Made by a program: the position numbers and the translations under genes. Below, piece by piece: positions 22,675-30,322 of a stretch of DNA of 36,451 bases. The notes below the pieces were generated by a model that was not told the DNA's origin, did not search any database, and was given only the letters and a program-made list of their open reading frames with translations. Source of the stretch: a virus; IMG/VR virus record IMGVR_UViG_3300034957_000044, positions 1-36,451 of that record, one strand, 5' to 3'. Every line of letters begins with the position of its first letter. Position 1 is the first letter of the stretch.

Positions 22675-22715
22675 GGCCCGGGGCGCGTTTTCCGCCAGAC
22701 TCCGCGCCCCGGGCC
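22675..22715 (+). terminator. Perfect 13-bp inverted repeat, second of two
   Basis: Arms GGCCCGGGGCGCG (22675-22687) and CGCGCCCCGGGCC (22703-22715) with a 15-base loop. Together with the preceding one it fills most of the 177-bp gap before the next gene. Confidence 0.5.
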
Positions 22716-22750
22716 ACCCCACCAGCAAGAACGGCTTGAAGGACATAGAG

Positions 22751-23101
22751 ATGACCGACATCATCGAGCGCGCCAACGCCGACTGGCTGATCACGGCGCA
22801 GCTCACCCAGGCGATGACCCCCTACCGTGACGGCCTGCCGCCGCTGCTGCGCCGGCCCGACGCCGTCGACACGCTGATCCTGCCGCCGTTGCCCGAGCCC
22901 GCGCCGGTGCGCGAGCCGGTCACGGTGGTCTACCGCACGGCCGGCGCCGAGCCGGTCGCCGAGCGGCGGCCCGCCCTGTATCGGGGCAGGCGGCGGCGGG
23001 GACTGCCGTTCTGGGCGGACCTGGCGGTGCGGCTCGGCGCGAACCTCGTCGGTGCCGGGCTGGGCACGGCGACGGTGCTGTTCTGGGCGGTGACCCGGTG
23101 A
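22751..23101 (+). CDS. Hypothetical protein with C-terminal TM segment
   Basis: 116 aa from the ATG at 22751, 7 bases after AAGGA; the upstream TTG at 22736 is not needed. A helical N-terminus (IIERANADWLITAQLTQAM) and a Pro-rich centre lead to a basic stretch RGRRRRGLPFW and a hydrophobic end LAVRLGANLVGAGLGTATVLFWAVTR, suggesting C-terminal membrane anchoring with cytoplasmic bulk. Unknown role. Confidence 0.65.
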   Translation: MTDIIERANADWLITAQLTQAMTPYRDGLPPLLRRPDAVDTLILPPLPEPAPVREPVTVVYRTAGAEPVAERRPALYRGRRRRGLPFWADLAVRLGANLVGAGLGTATVLFWAVTR

Positions 23102-23418
23102 TCCCCGCATACGTGACCAAGGTGACCGACGTCGAGGGCGACTCCTGGACCCGTGAGGGCGACCTGTGGGCACTCGATATCGACCCCGACCTGAAGTTGT
23201 CCCTGGAGAAGCTGAACGCCGACTACGGCCCGCTGACCGCCGTCGGCCCAGCCACGGTCGAGGTCACCGACGCGATGGTGTCCGCCGCGTACGCCGAGCT
23301 GCCGTCGGCCGCGCAGGAAGCGCTGGAGGGTGGTGGCGAGCGGCTGGGCAACGCGCTCATCGCCGCGCTGAAGACGGCCGGGTTCACGGTCGTCGACGGG
23401 GACGGTGAGGTCCGGTGA
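23098..23418 (+). CDS. Hypothetical early protein
   Basis: 106 aa, GTGA overlap with the previous gene. Small alpha/beta protein: EGDSWTREGDLWALDIDPDLKLSLEKLNADYGPL, then TVEVTDAMVSAAYAELPSAAQEALEGGGERLGNALIAALKTAGF. No motif recognised. Confidence 0.6.
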   Translation: MIPAYVTKVTDVEGDSWTREGDLWALDIDPDLKLSLEKLNADYGPLTAVGPATVEVTDAMVSAAYAELPSAAQEALEGGGERLGNALIAALKTAGFTVVDGDGEVR

Positions 23419-23711
23419 CCGCGCCGACCCGCGCCGACCTGAGCGCCTCCCTGATCGACCTCGTCCGCAAGGACGCCCGCCGGAAGTCCCGCCGAGCGGC
23501 GCTCGGCAAGTTTCTCGGCGTGCTCGTCCTGGTCGTGCTCTACGCGCTGGCGAACGGCTTCTACCTGATGATCGCCGTCGAGCTGATCCACGAGCACTGG
23601 ATGCCGCAGGTACCGGGGCTGGGCTACTGGTGGGCGGTCCTGATCGCCTTCACGCTCCGGGCCGCGCTAGCGCCGAACACCTCGTCGAAGAAGAGCGAGG
23701 CCGTCCGGTGA
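23415..23711 (+). CDS. Small two-helix membrane protein
   Basis: 98 aa, GTGA overlap. A basic N-terminal helix (KDARRKSRRAALGKF) precedes a TM segment at about 34-56 (LGVLVLVVLYALANGFYLMIAV) and a second hydrophobic stretch at about 67-84 (GLGYWWAVLIAFTLRAAL). Early membrane proteins of this kind could serve superinfection exclusion or host takeover; that is guesswork. Confidence 0.6.
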   Translation: MTAPTRADLSASLIDLVRKDARRKSRRAALGKFLGVLVLVVLYALANGFYLMIAVELIHEHWMPQVPGLGYWWAVLIAFTLRAALAPNTSSKKSEAVR

Positions 23712-24133
23712 CCGCGCCGCTCTACTACGTCGCCTACCCGTGCACGCCGATGCCCCGCAAGCTGCGCCTCGGCCGCTGGACGTGGACGATCCGCGACGGC
23801 GCCACCGGCCCCGTCCTCGCCTCCGGCACCGCGTGGACCGAGCGCGGCGCCCTGCACTGCCGGGACCGGGCCGCCGCCCGGGCCGTGCCCATCACCGGCG
23901 TGTGCCGCGACGACCGGCCCGTCCTGCACCCCCTCGGCCCGGTCGAGGCCTACCGGCTGACCTGCCGCCTGGAACTGGACGACGTGCCGGTCACGGTGAA
24001 GGTCGACGGGCCCGGCACCGTCGTGCTGTGGCCCGCGGTGGCGCTGACCACCAAGCAGGAAGTCCACGCGATGCACGTGGTGCTCGACGCCACGGACGCA
24101 CCGGTGCGTTGGGCGGGGGTCGCGCCGTGCTGA
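23708..24133 (+). CDS. Hypothetical early protein, beta-rich
   Basis: 141 aa, GTGA overlap. Two halves: about 1-60 with LRLGRWTWTIRDGATGPVLASGTAWTERGALHCRDRAA, and about 75-140 with AYRLTCRLELDDVPVTVKVDGPGTVVLWPAVALTTKQEVHAMHVV, both beta-rich. Sequence order resembles small DUF-type proteins of actinobacterial mobile elements. Its end overlaps the sigma factor start by 7 bases. Confidence 0.6.
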   Translation: MTAPLYYVAYPCTPMPRKLRLGRWTWTIRDGATGPVLASGTAWTERGALHCRDRAAARAVPITGVCRDDRPVLHPLGPVEAYRLTCRLELDDVPVTVKVDGPGTVVLWPAVALTTKQEVHAMHVVLDATDAPVRWAGVAPC

Positions 24134-24693
24134 CCCTCGACCAGCCCACCTCGCGGGAGCTGATGGGCCGCGCCCAGGCGGGCGACCCGGACGCGTTCGC
24201 CGACATCTACCGCCGCCACCGCGGCGAGGTCCACGGCTACATCGCCCGCCGGCTGCCCGGCGCTGTCGAGGACCTCACCGCCGAGACGTTCGCCCGCGCC
24301 CTGCGGTACCTGCCCCGCTGGCAGGACCAGGGCCGCGAGCCGATCGGCTGGCTGCTCGTCATCGCCGGGAACCTGTGCCACTCCCACGCCCGGTCCGTGC
24401 ACCAGCGGATCGTCGAGCCCCGGGAGGACGCCGGCGCCGACCTGGTCGCCGACCCGGCGCAGTCCGATCCGGCGCTGCTGGCCGCGACCCGCCTCGACCG
24501 GGAGGCGCTGCTGGCCGCGATGCGGCCGCTCACCCCGGTGCAGCAGCAGGCGATCGTCTTGCACTACCTGGAGGATCTGTCGCTGGTCGACATGGCCCAG
24601 CGGATGGGCCGCAAGCGGCAGGCGGTGGCCAGCATCCTCATGCGGGCACGCCGCGCCATGAGGTGCCAGCTCGCGGGGGTAGCCGATGCGTGA
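24127..24693 (+). CDS. ECF-like sigma factor
   Basis: 188 aa from the GTG at 24127. Region 2 (about 20-92): DPDAFADIYRRHRGEVHGYIARRL, then AEDLTAETFARALRYLPRW-like and GWLLVIAGNLCHSHAR. Region 4 (about 128-182): MRPLTPVQQQAIVLHYLEDLSLVDMAQRMGRKRQAVASILMRARRAMR with a clear helix-turn-helix. The linker is short and regions 1 and 3 are absent, the sigma-70 family group 4 layout. It could redirect host RNA polymerase to phage middle or late promoters or to host genes. No adjacent membrane anti-sigma gene is obvious. Overlaps neighbours on both sides. Confidence 0.88.
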   Translation: MLTLDQPTSRELMGRAQAGDPDAFADIYRRHRGEVHGYIARRLPGAVEDLTAETFARALRYLPRWQDQGREPIGWLLVIAGNLCHSHARSVHQRIVEPREDAGADLVADPAQSDPALLAATRLDREALLAAMRPLTPVQQQAIVLHYLEDLSLVDMAQRMGRKRQAVASILMRARRAMRCQLAGVADA

Positions 24694-24988
24694 CCAACTC
24701 GCCATCGTCCGCTGGGAGAAGCCGCCGCCGCCCCGGTTCAACGGCGGCCGGCGGCCGCCGTTCAGCCGGTTCCAGGCCATCGCCGAGCAGCTACGCGCGC
24801 GCCGCGGCGAGTGGGCGGTCGTCGAGGAGCGCCCGGGCCGCGCCCGCGGGCTCGCCGCTCACATCCGCATGGGCCACATGGACTGCTTCCAGCCTGCCGG
24901 CGACTTCGACGCGGTCACCCGGCACCGCGGCGGCGTCTCCACCACCTACGCCCGGTTCGTGGGCGATGGGGAGGACGGCGATGTCTGA
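24686..24988 (+). CDS. Hypothetical actinophage-type protein
   Basis: 100 aa, 8-base overlap with the sigma gene and 8-base overlap with the next. Pattern AIVRWEKPPPPRFNGG, then FQAIAEQLRARRGEWAVVEE and AAHIRMGHMDCFQPAGDFDAVTRHRG is familiar from many actinobacterial phages as an uncharacterised protein. It may be small nucleic-acid-binding; no evidence for more. Confidence 0.7.
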   Translation: MRDQLAIVRWEKPPPPRFNGGRRPPFSRFQAIAEQLRARRGEWAVVEERPGRARGLAAHIRMGHMDCFQPAGDFDAVTRHRGGVSTTYARFVGDGEDGDV

Positions 24989-25991
24989 GCAGGCCACGGT
25001 TACCGGCCGCCGGGTCACGCCGACCGCCGTGCGGGTGCTCCCGTTCGACGCCGACCGCGACGCGTGGCTCGCCGCCCGCCGGCAGGGGATCGGCGCCTCC
25101 GACGTGCCCGCCATCCTCGGCGTCTCCGACTACACCACCGCCGTGCACGTCTACCACGACAAGCGCGGCGACCTGGTCGACGCCGCCGGCGAGGCCGCGC
25201 TGTGGGGCACGCTGCTCGAAGCGCCCGTCGCGGACGAGTGGAAGCGCCGGCAGCGGTCGGTGATCCAGCGCGTCGGCCTGGTCGCGCACATCCGGGAACC
25301 CTGGGCGCTGACCACGCTGGACCGGCAGGTCCTGGAATGCCCGATGGACCGGACGGTCCGGACCCGGTGCGCCCTTGAGGTGAAGTGCCGCTCGGCGTTC
25401 AAGGCCTACCGGTGGCACGCGGATGTCCCCGACGACGTTCTCGCCCAGGCCGTGTGGCAGATGTACGTCACCGGCTACGACCACATCCACGTGGCCGTGC
25501 TGATCGGCGGCAACGAGCTGAAGCTCGCCACGGTGTTCCGCGACGGCGAGATCGAGCAGTACGTGCTCGGCGCCGTCCGGGCGTTCCGCGACAACCACCT
25601 GATCCCCGGTGTCGAGCCGGACTGGGACCTGTCGAAGGCCGAACGGCTCATCGAGATGGACACGCTGATGCACGCCGAACGGACCGGGGAGATCGGCCTG
25701 CCCGACGCCGACGCGGTCCTCGAGTACGTGCAGCGGTCCAAGGCGAAGTCGGCCGCGGAGAAGGCGCTCAAGGAGTCCGCGGCGACGCTGCGCCGGCTCG
25801 CCGGCGGCAAGGAACTGGTCACGTTCGGCGGCGAGCTGGCCTACCGGTACACGACCACGACCCGCTCCAGCTGCGACTTCGAGCGGCTGAAAGAGCAGTT
25901 CCCGGGCGCCTACCAGGCGTGCGTGTCCGAGACGAAATCGCCGCGGCTGAACGTGTCGGCGGCGTTCAAGAAGATGGCGGAGGAGTCCTGA
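24981..25991 (+). CDS. YqaJ-type recombination exonuclease
   Basis: 336 aa from the ATG at 24981 with GGGGAGGAC upstream; a reading 600 bases longer upstream is only an open frame over the previous genes. PD-(D/E)XK nuclease of the YqaJ/lambda-Exo type, which resects DNA ends for annealing. Visible core: RRQGIGASDVPAILGVSDY (about 33-51), GTLLEAPVADEW with E80, a D in TTLDRQVL (D114) and the LEVK motif (E133, K135), followed by VLAQAVWQMYVTGYDHIHVAVL. The C-terminal third is helical and ends with a charged region. Followed immediately by the ERF gene, its usual partner. Confidence 0.88.
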   Translation: MSEQATVTGRRVTPTAVRVLPFDADRDAWLAARRQGIGASDVPAILGVSDYTTAVHVYHDKRGDLVDAAGEAALWGTLLEAPVADEWKRRQRSVIQRVGLVAHIREPWALTTLDRQVLECPMDRTVRTRCALEVKCRSAFKAYRWHADVPDDVLAQAVWQMYVTGYDHIHVAVLIGGNELKLATVFRDGEIEQYVLGAVRAFRDNHLIPGVEPDWDLSKAERLIEMDTLMHAERTGEIGLPDADAVLEYVQRSKAKSAAEKALKESAATLRRLAGGKELVTFGGELAYRYTTTTRSSCDFERLKEQFPGAYQACVSETKSPRLNVSAAFKKMAEES

Positions 25992-25993
25992 CC

Positions 25994-26773
25994 GTGGGGT
26001 TGAGAGAAGACGCCAGGGCCGCCACCGCGGCCACGGCCGGCACGACGGCGGACGCGCTCGAAGAACATGCCGCGGCGATCCAGCCGGAGCCGCTGCCGGA
26101 CATCGAGTACACCGATCCGATCACCGACGTCGACCAGGTGCCCGTGCACATCGCGTGGGTCCGGGTGATGCGCGACGTGAAGGCCGTCCGCAAGGACAAG
26201 GTCGCCGACATCAAGACCGACAAGGGCGGCTACCGGTTCAACTTCCGCGGTATCGACCAGGTCCTCAACGCGGTCGGCCCGGCACTGCGCCGGCACGGCG
26301 TGACGGTGTGGCCGATCGCGATCGACCTGACCCGCTCCGGCGGCCGGATGACCGAGTCCCTGGTGAAGGTCACCTACGAGATCACCGGCCCGATGGGCGA
26401 CATCAAGCACGTCGCGTCGGCCGGCGAAGGCCTCGACGTCGGCGAGCGCGGTCTCGCGAAAGCGCTGACGACCGCCTACCGCAACATGCTGATCGTCGCG
26501 CTGACGATCCCCACGGACGACCCGAAGATGGACCCGGACGTTGTCGACATGCGACGGGAGGAGCCCGTCGCCGCCGACCCGAACGCCTACCGGGACGAGA
26601 TCACCGACCCGCGGACGTCGCTCGGCCGGCTGCGGCAGCTCTACGGCGAGCTGTCCCAGCACCGGATCGCGGGCGCGATCGTCGTGAACGAGGTCGGCGA
26701 CGACGAGGCGCTCGGGAAGCTGTATCAGCGGATCGTCGCCGAGCGGCGCGCGGCTGCGGGCGGTGAGGGCTGA
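25994..26773 (+). CDS. ERF-family single-strand annealing protein
   Basis: 259 aa from GTG at 25994. Core (about 50-185) contains IAWVRVMRDVKAVRKDKV, the signature GGYRFNFRGIDQVLNAVGPALRRHGV (about 78-103) and GERGLAKALTTAYRNMLIVALTIPT, all typical of ERF single-strand annealing proteins. It would bind ssDNA generated by the YqaJ nuclease and anneal homologous strands. The N-terminal 35 residues are Ala/Thr-rich; the C-terminus is a separate helical region. Stop overlaps the next start. Confidence 0.9.
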   Translation: MGLREDARAATAATAGTTADALEEHAAAIQPEPLPDIEYTDPITDVDQVPVHIAWVRVMRDVKAVRKDKVADIKTDKGGYRFNFRGIDQVLNAVGPALRRHGVTVWPIAIDLTRSGGRMTESLVKVTYEITGPMGDIKHVASAGEGLDVGERGLAKALTTAYRNMLIVALTIPTDDPKMDPDVVDMRREEPVAADPNAYRDEITDPRTSLGRLRQLYGELSQHRIAGAIVVNEVGDDEALGKLYQRIVAERRAAAGGEG

Positions 26774-26940
26774 TGCCGCGCCCGCTGCGCCCCACCGACC
26801 CGCGGCCGGCCGTCGCCCACTGCACCTGCCGCCACGCGGTCACCTCGCACCGGATCGACAGCCGCGGTTACCGGGCCCGGTGCCAGGCGGGTAGCTGCGG
26901 CTGCCGCCTGTTCGTCTCGGCGAAGGCGGCCGGCGGATGA
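26773..26940 (+). CDS. Small zinc-binding protein (55 aa)
   Basis: ATG overlaps the ERF stop (TGATG at 26771-26775) and its own stop overlaps the RuvC-like start. The peptide holds CTCRH (about 18-22) and CQAGSCGC (about 37-44), a plausible single zinc site, and a C-terminal FVSAKAAGG. Similar tiny Cys/His proteins appear in recombination modules of actinophages. Unknown role. Confidence 0.6.
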   Translation: MPRPLRPTDPRPAVAHCTCRHAVTSHRIDSRGYRARCQAGSCGCRLFVSAKAAGG

Positions 26941-27530
26941 TGCGCCCGCTGCGCCTGGTCGCGCTCGACCTGTCCCTGACCGCCACCGGCATCGCCGTCA
27001 CCCACGACCAGGCCGGCCAGCCCCGCCTGTCCTGCCGCACCGTCTCGCCGCGCCGCCGCCCCACCGAGACCGTCATCGACCACCAGCGGCTCCATGAGAC
27101 CTTCCAGGCCGTCGCCGCTGCCCTGGCCTGCCTGCCCGACCTGGTCGTCATCGAGTTCCTGCCCAGCGTCACCGGCACCGGCGGCGTACCGCTGCGCCTC
27201 GCCGAGCTGCACGGCGCGCTGAAGCACTTCATGTGGGCCAAAGGCCACCGGTACAAGGACGTCGAACCGCAGCACCTGAAGACGTACGCCACCGGCAACG
27301 GCAACGCCAAGAAGGAACTCGTCCGCGCGGAGGCGACCGCCCGGTACGGCGGCCGGCTGCACATCGGCTCGACCGACGAGGCCGACGCGGTAACGCTGCT
27401 CGCGCTCGCGCTCGACGGGTACGGGCAGCCGCTGACCGACCGGGACGGCGCGCCGATCGTGGTGCCGCCGAAGAATCGGGCGGCGGTCGGCAAGGTCGCC
27501 TGGCCCGTCCTCGAGGACGGTGGTCGGTGA
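26937..27530 (+). CDS. RuvC-like Holliday junction resolvase
   Basis: 197 aa; start ATG at 26937 or 26940. RNase H-like fold with the acidic residues expected: D11 in LVALDLSLTATGIA, E73 in DLVVIEFLP, and D147/D150 in GSTDEADAVTLLALAL. The middle helix GNGNAKKELVRAEATARYGG (about 120-139) is the usual region near the active site of phage RuvC-like nucleases. It follows YqaJ and ERF, completing an exonuclease-annealase-resolvase set that would resolve recombination intermediates or branched concatemers before packaging. Confidence 0.87.
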   Translation: MMRPLRLVALDLSLTATGIAVTHDQAGQPRLSCRTVSPRRRPTETVIDHQRLHETFQAVAAALACLPDLVVIEFLPSVTGTGGVPLRLAELHGALKHFMWAKGHRYKDVEPQHLKTYATGNGNAKKELVRAEATARYGGRLHIGSTDEADAVTLLALALDGYGQPLTDRDGAPIVVPPKNRAAVGKVAWPVLEDGGR

Positions 27531-27787
27531 TGTGGCGGTTCTGGCCGCGAGGCACCGGCAAGGTCGAGCCCGGCCTGGTCGCGCCGATCGCCGAGGTCAA
27601 CGAGATGCGGCTGCTGCAGCTGCAGGCCCGCGTGCAGGACGCAGAACAGATCATCCGCGACCAGCTCGCCGACCCGCCGCTCAGCCGCGGCGCCGTCACC
27701 GACCTGCTGCTGGAAGTCATGGTCGCGCTGGGCGTCATGCCCGCAGCCGAACCCGACCCGCCAGTGATCCCCGGGAGGAAGCCGTGA
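27530..27787 (+). CDS. Hypothetical helical protein
   Basis: 85 aa, TGATG overlap with the RuvC-like gene. N-terminal MWRFWPRGTGKVEPG then a helix EVNEMRLLQLQARVQDAEQIIRDQLADPPLSRGAVTDLLLEVMVALGV. Possible coiled coil. Function unknown. Confidence 0.6.
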   Translation: MWRFWPRGTGKVEPGLVAPIAEVNEMRLLQLQARVQDAEQIIRDQLADPPLSRGAVTDLLLEVMVALGVMPAAEPDPPVIPGRKP

Positions 27788-28029
27788 CGCTGACTTTGCT
27801 GCGGCCTGTCGACGATCCGCCCGCGGTCAACGCGGGCGGCGACGACGTGCACATGGTGTGCTGCCGCCCGACCGTCGCGCTCTGCGGCGACCAGCTCGAC
27901 GGCGATTTCGATGACGACGGCGACTCGCCAGTGTGCGTCGCGTGCGTGGTGCGGCTCGACGCGGGCGATCCGTGCGGGGCGCGATTCTGCCGCTTGCGGA
28001 GCTGGTGGCGAGAGCGGTGGTCGTCGTGA
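27784..28029 (+). CDS. Cysteine-rich small protein
   Basis: 81 aa, GTGA overlap. Contains CC at about 26-27, then LCGDQLDG, CVAC (about 51-54), and two more Cys toward the end (PCGARFC). Asp-rich loop DFDDDGDSP. The arrangement suggests a zinc ribbon. Followed by a GTGA overlap. Confidence 0.6.
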   Translation: MTLTLLRPVDDPPAVNAGGDDVHMVCCRPTVALCGDQLDGDFDDDGDSPVCVACVVRLDAGDPCGARFCRLRSWWRERWSS

Positions 28030-28271
28030 CCGAGGTGACGATCCGCCCGAACCGCCACGGCGAGCCGGTCATGACGATCCGCGTGACCGGCGACGGCGAG
28101 ATCTTCCGGTTCGCCTTCTACATGGCCCACGGCCCGGTGGAACACCTGACCCACGCGCAGAGGGCGTTCCGCTACCTGCGGCGCCGGTGGGGGATCGCGC
28201 GGTTCAAGGAGCACGACCGGCGGATCACGGGCGGCAAGGTCATCGAGCATGGCTGGCAGGTGGACCGGTGA
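28026..28271 (+). CDS. Hypothetical small protein
   Basis: 81 aa from GTG at 28026. Beta-strand start (TEVTIRPNRHGEPVMTIRVTGDGEIFRFAFYM) and a basic helical end (QRAFRYLRRRWGIARFKEHDRRI). Basic charge suggests nucleic-acid contact. Not recognised. Confidence 0.6.
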   Translation: MTEVTIRPNRHGEPVMTIRVTGDGEIFRFAFYMAHGPVEHLTHAQRAFRYLRRRWGIARFKEHDRRITGGKVIEHGWQVDR

Positions 28272-28354
28272 GCGCGGGTGAGGCGATCCTGCTCATCGTC
28301 GTCGCGGTCGCCCTGGTCCTGCTGTGGAACGGGAGCAGCAATGGCCGCCGCTGA
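28268..28354 (+). CDS. Tiny single-TM peptide (28 aa)
   Basis: GTGA overlap with the previous gene. Sequence is essentially one TM helix, AILLIVVAVALVLLW, with a short basic tail. It overlaps the next gene's start by 14 bases. Real or not, the ribosome path and hydrophobicity are consistent. Confidence 0.45.
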   Translation: MSAGEAILLIVVAVALVLLWNGSSNGRR

Positions 28355-29036
28355 GCTGGACTGCAGGTGCGGGCACCCGCAGAGCCAGCACGCCGGTGGC
28401 CGGCGGGGCTGCCGGAACTGTGACCTCGGCTGCAGCCGCTTCGAGCCCGACGAGGCCGCCGCCGCAGCGGAGCGCACGCGGGTGCTGGAGGCCGTCGCGA
28501 CCGTGTGCGCGTCGCAGGCCGACCAGGCGCGCATGGAGCTGGGCCAGCAGCCGACCTCGGCGCGGCTCCAGCTCGTCGAAGCCGAGCTGTCCTCGGCCCG
28601 GCAGGAGATCGCCGCCTGCGAGGCCGAGCGCGCCGGGGCGCAGGAACGGCTGGCCGAGGTCGAGCACGAACGCGACGAGCTGGCGCGGGCGGGTGACCGG
28701 CTGCAGCAGCGACTCGACGAATTCAGCGACCTGTTCACCGGGAAGCGGGCCGAGCTGGAGGAGATGCGCCGGTCCCGCGATCACCACCGGCGCCGCGGCG
28801 ACCAGGCCCACGCCCAACTCGACGACCTGCGCCGCGGACGAGACGAGGCTGTCGATCGCGCGCTGGAACTGGCCGCCGAGCTGGAACGCGTCCACAAGGC
28901 AGGCGATGCCATCGTCTCGGCGCTGGCCCAGCACTGCCCGCCGTGCCGCTGGACCGGCGGCCGCCACGAACCCCACCCCCACCCGACCGAGCCGGTGCGG
29001 GTGGTCATTCACCGAACTGAGGGAGTCACCACGTGA
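28341..29036 (+). CDS. Zinc-motif plus long coiled-coil protein
   Basis: 231 aa from the ATG at 28341 with GGGAG upstream (28331-28335). N-terminal ELDCRCGHPQSQHAGGRRGCRNCDLGCSRFEPDE (about 5-38) is a CxCxHx...CxxC type zinc motif common in actinophage proteins. Residues about 45-205 are a long Glu/Arg/Ala coiled coil, and the C-terminus carries CPPCRW. Could bridge nucleic acids or proteins; no catalytic motif. Confidence 0.7.
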   Translation: MAAAELDCRCGHPQSQHAGGRRGCRNCDLGCSRFEPDEAAAAAERTRVLEAVATVCASQADQARMELGQQPTSARLQLVEAELSSARQEIAACEAERAGAQERLAEVEHERDELARAGDRLQQRLDEFSDLFTGKRAELEEMRRSRDHHRRRGDQAHAQLDDLRRGRDEAVDRALELAAELERVHKAGDAIVSALAQHCPPCRWTGGRHEPHPHPTEPVRVVIHRTEGVTT

Positions 29037-29659
29037 GCGACGGCACGATCACGGTCAACGTCATGGGGACGTTCAGCGAGAAGCAGCGCCCCCAGAACGG
29101 TCTCGACCGCATCGCCGACTACATGATCGAGAACCGGCTGGCACACGTGCCGATCGTCGCCGAGATCGGCTTCCACAAGAACTCGGAGAGCCTGACCGGG
29201 CACACCCTGACGGTGAAGCTCCTCGCCGTCGAGACCGGTTTCAGCCCGGACGGGTCGGACCCAAGCGGGTGGGGCCGACGGATGCGGGAGCTGCTCGACG
29301 AGATCCGCAAGGGGGCCGGGAAGGGCGCGGTCGAGGAGACGCTGTTCTCGGTGGCGCGGGAGGCCTTCGACTTCGACGGTCCGGCGTCGTCGGATGGGCT
29401 GCCGGGCCAGGACGAGATCCCGGGCGTGGACGGCGGCGGCGAGGCGGAGACCCGGCTCGGTCCGGACGGTGAGCACCAGGTTCCGCCGCCGTCGGGTGAG
29501 GAGATCCTCGCCGAGCGCGCCGAGGCTGCGGCCACCGCGACGCCGGACGCCGACGAACCGTCGGCAGCGCCGCCCGAGGCGGCCGCCGAGCCGCGCCGGA
29601 AGCGTGCCCGGCCGGCCACCGCCGACCCGTTCACGCCGGACGGAGGCGACGCCGCATGA
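29033..29659 (+). CDS. Hypothetical early protein with acidic tail
   Basis: 208 aa from GTG at 29033 (GTGA overlap). N-terminal ~105 residues are a folded alpha/beta domain: TITVNVMGTFSEKQRPQNGLDRIADYMIENRLAHVPIVAEIGFHKNSESL then LTVKLLAVETGFSPDGSDPSGWGRRMRELLDEIRKG. The C-terminal half is acidic and Pro/Ala-rich, ending in a basic RRKRARPATADPF. An ssDNA- or DNA-binding role is conceivable by analogy with acidic-tail proteins; unproven. Confidence 0.65.
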   Translation: MSDGTITVNVMGTFSEKQRPQNGLDRIADYMIENRLAHVPIVAEIGFHKNSESLTGHTLTVKLLAVETGFSPDGSDPSGWGRRMRELLDEIRKGAGKGAVEETLFSVAREAFDFDGPASSDGLPGQDEIPGVDGGGEAETRLGPDGEHQVPPPSGEEILAERAEAAATATPDADEPSAAPPEAAAEPRRKRARPATADPFTPDGGDAA

Positions 29660-29922
29660 CCGGGCCGGAGCACTACAAGGCGGCCGAGCAGCTCCTCCAG
29701 CCGCGCACCACGCACGCCATCCCGTCCGGGGAACCGCGCCAGTCTCCGCCGACCACCGACATGATCCTCCAGGCGCAGGCTCACGCCACGCTGGCGCTCG
29801 CCGCCGCCACCGCTCTCCAGTCGCCGGCTGGCGAGGACGGCGGGATGCACATCGCGGACACCAGGGCGTGGGAAGCGGTGTGCTCGGCTGTGGGCGGAGC
29901 TGCGAGCGGAGACGACGCATGA
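29656..29922 (+). CDS. Hypothetical small protein
   Basis: 88 aa, ATGA overlap. Contains a conserved-looking helix DMILQAQAHATLALAAATALQ and a C-terminal TRAWEAVCSAVG. Such short proteins (MTGPEHYKAAEQLL start) are familiar in Streptomyces phages. Function unknown. Confidence 0.65.
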   Translation: MTGPEHYKAAEQLLQPRTTHAIPSGEPRQSPPTTDMILQAQAHATLALAAATALQSPAGEDGGMHIADTRAWEAVCSAVGGAASGDDA

Positions 29923-30119
29923 CGCGCCGCCGCGCCAACTTGATTGCCTGCCTGCTGCTGGCTGTGCTCGCCGTCGCCCTGGGCGTCGCCGTCGCGGCCA
30001 GCGGCGGGCCCCGCCCCGGCGTCGCGCCGACCCCGACGCCGGGGCCGTGCGCGGGAGGCCGGCCGCAGCTGGTCGTCACCCCGCACCCGGCGCCGGCCCC
30101 GTCGGGAGGTGGCCGCTGA
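29919..30119 (+). CDS. Small TM/secreted protein with Pro-rich tail
   Basis: 66 aa, ATGA overlap. Basic start MTRRRANL then hydrophobic IACLLLAVLAVALGVAVAASG (about 9-29), then Pro/Gly-rich extracytoplasmic tail. Either a membrane anchor or an uncleaved signal. Unknown role. Confidence 0.6.
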   Translation: MTRRRANLIACLLLAVLAVALGVAVAASGGPRPGVAPTPTPGPCAGGRPQLVVTPHPAPAPSGGGR

Positions 30120-30322
30120 TGGTCGCCCAGTTCACCGCGACCTCCGACCAGCTCGACGGCCTCTCCGCCTTCCTTAACCGGCTCACCGAGGCCTCAGACC
30201 ATCGGGGAGTCCGGATTGTCGACACCTTCACGATCCAGCTGTCCGAGGACGGCAGCACCATCGACGCCGCCTGGGATGACGACCGCAGCCAGTACGTGCT
30301 CAGCGACCGGGTCGGTGCCTGA
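30119..30322 (+). CDS. Hypothetical small protein
   Basis: 67 aa, TGATG overlap; AGGTGG upstream. Compact alpha/beta pattern: SDQLDGLSAFLNRLTEAS, then VRIVDTFTIQLSEDGSTIDAAWDDD. Function unknown. Confidence 0.6.
   Translation: MVAQFTATSDQLDGLSAFLNRLTEASDHRGVRIVDTFTIQLSEDGSTIDAAWDDDRSQYVLSDRVGA

Noticed and set aside
24375-24980. A 5' extension of about 200 codons to the YqaJ gene
   Set aside because: The extra residues are Arg/Pro/Gly-rich, run through the sigma factor and its neighbour in another frame, and a good ribosome site precedes the ATG at 24981.
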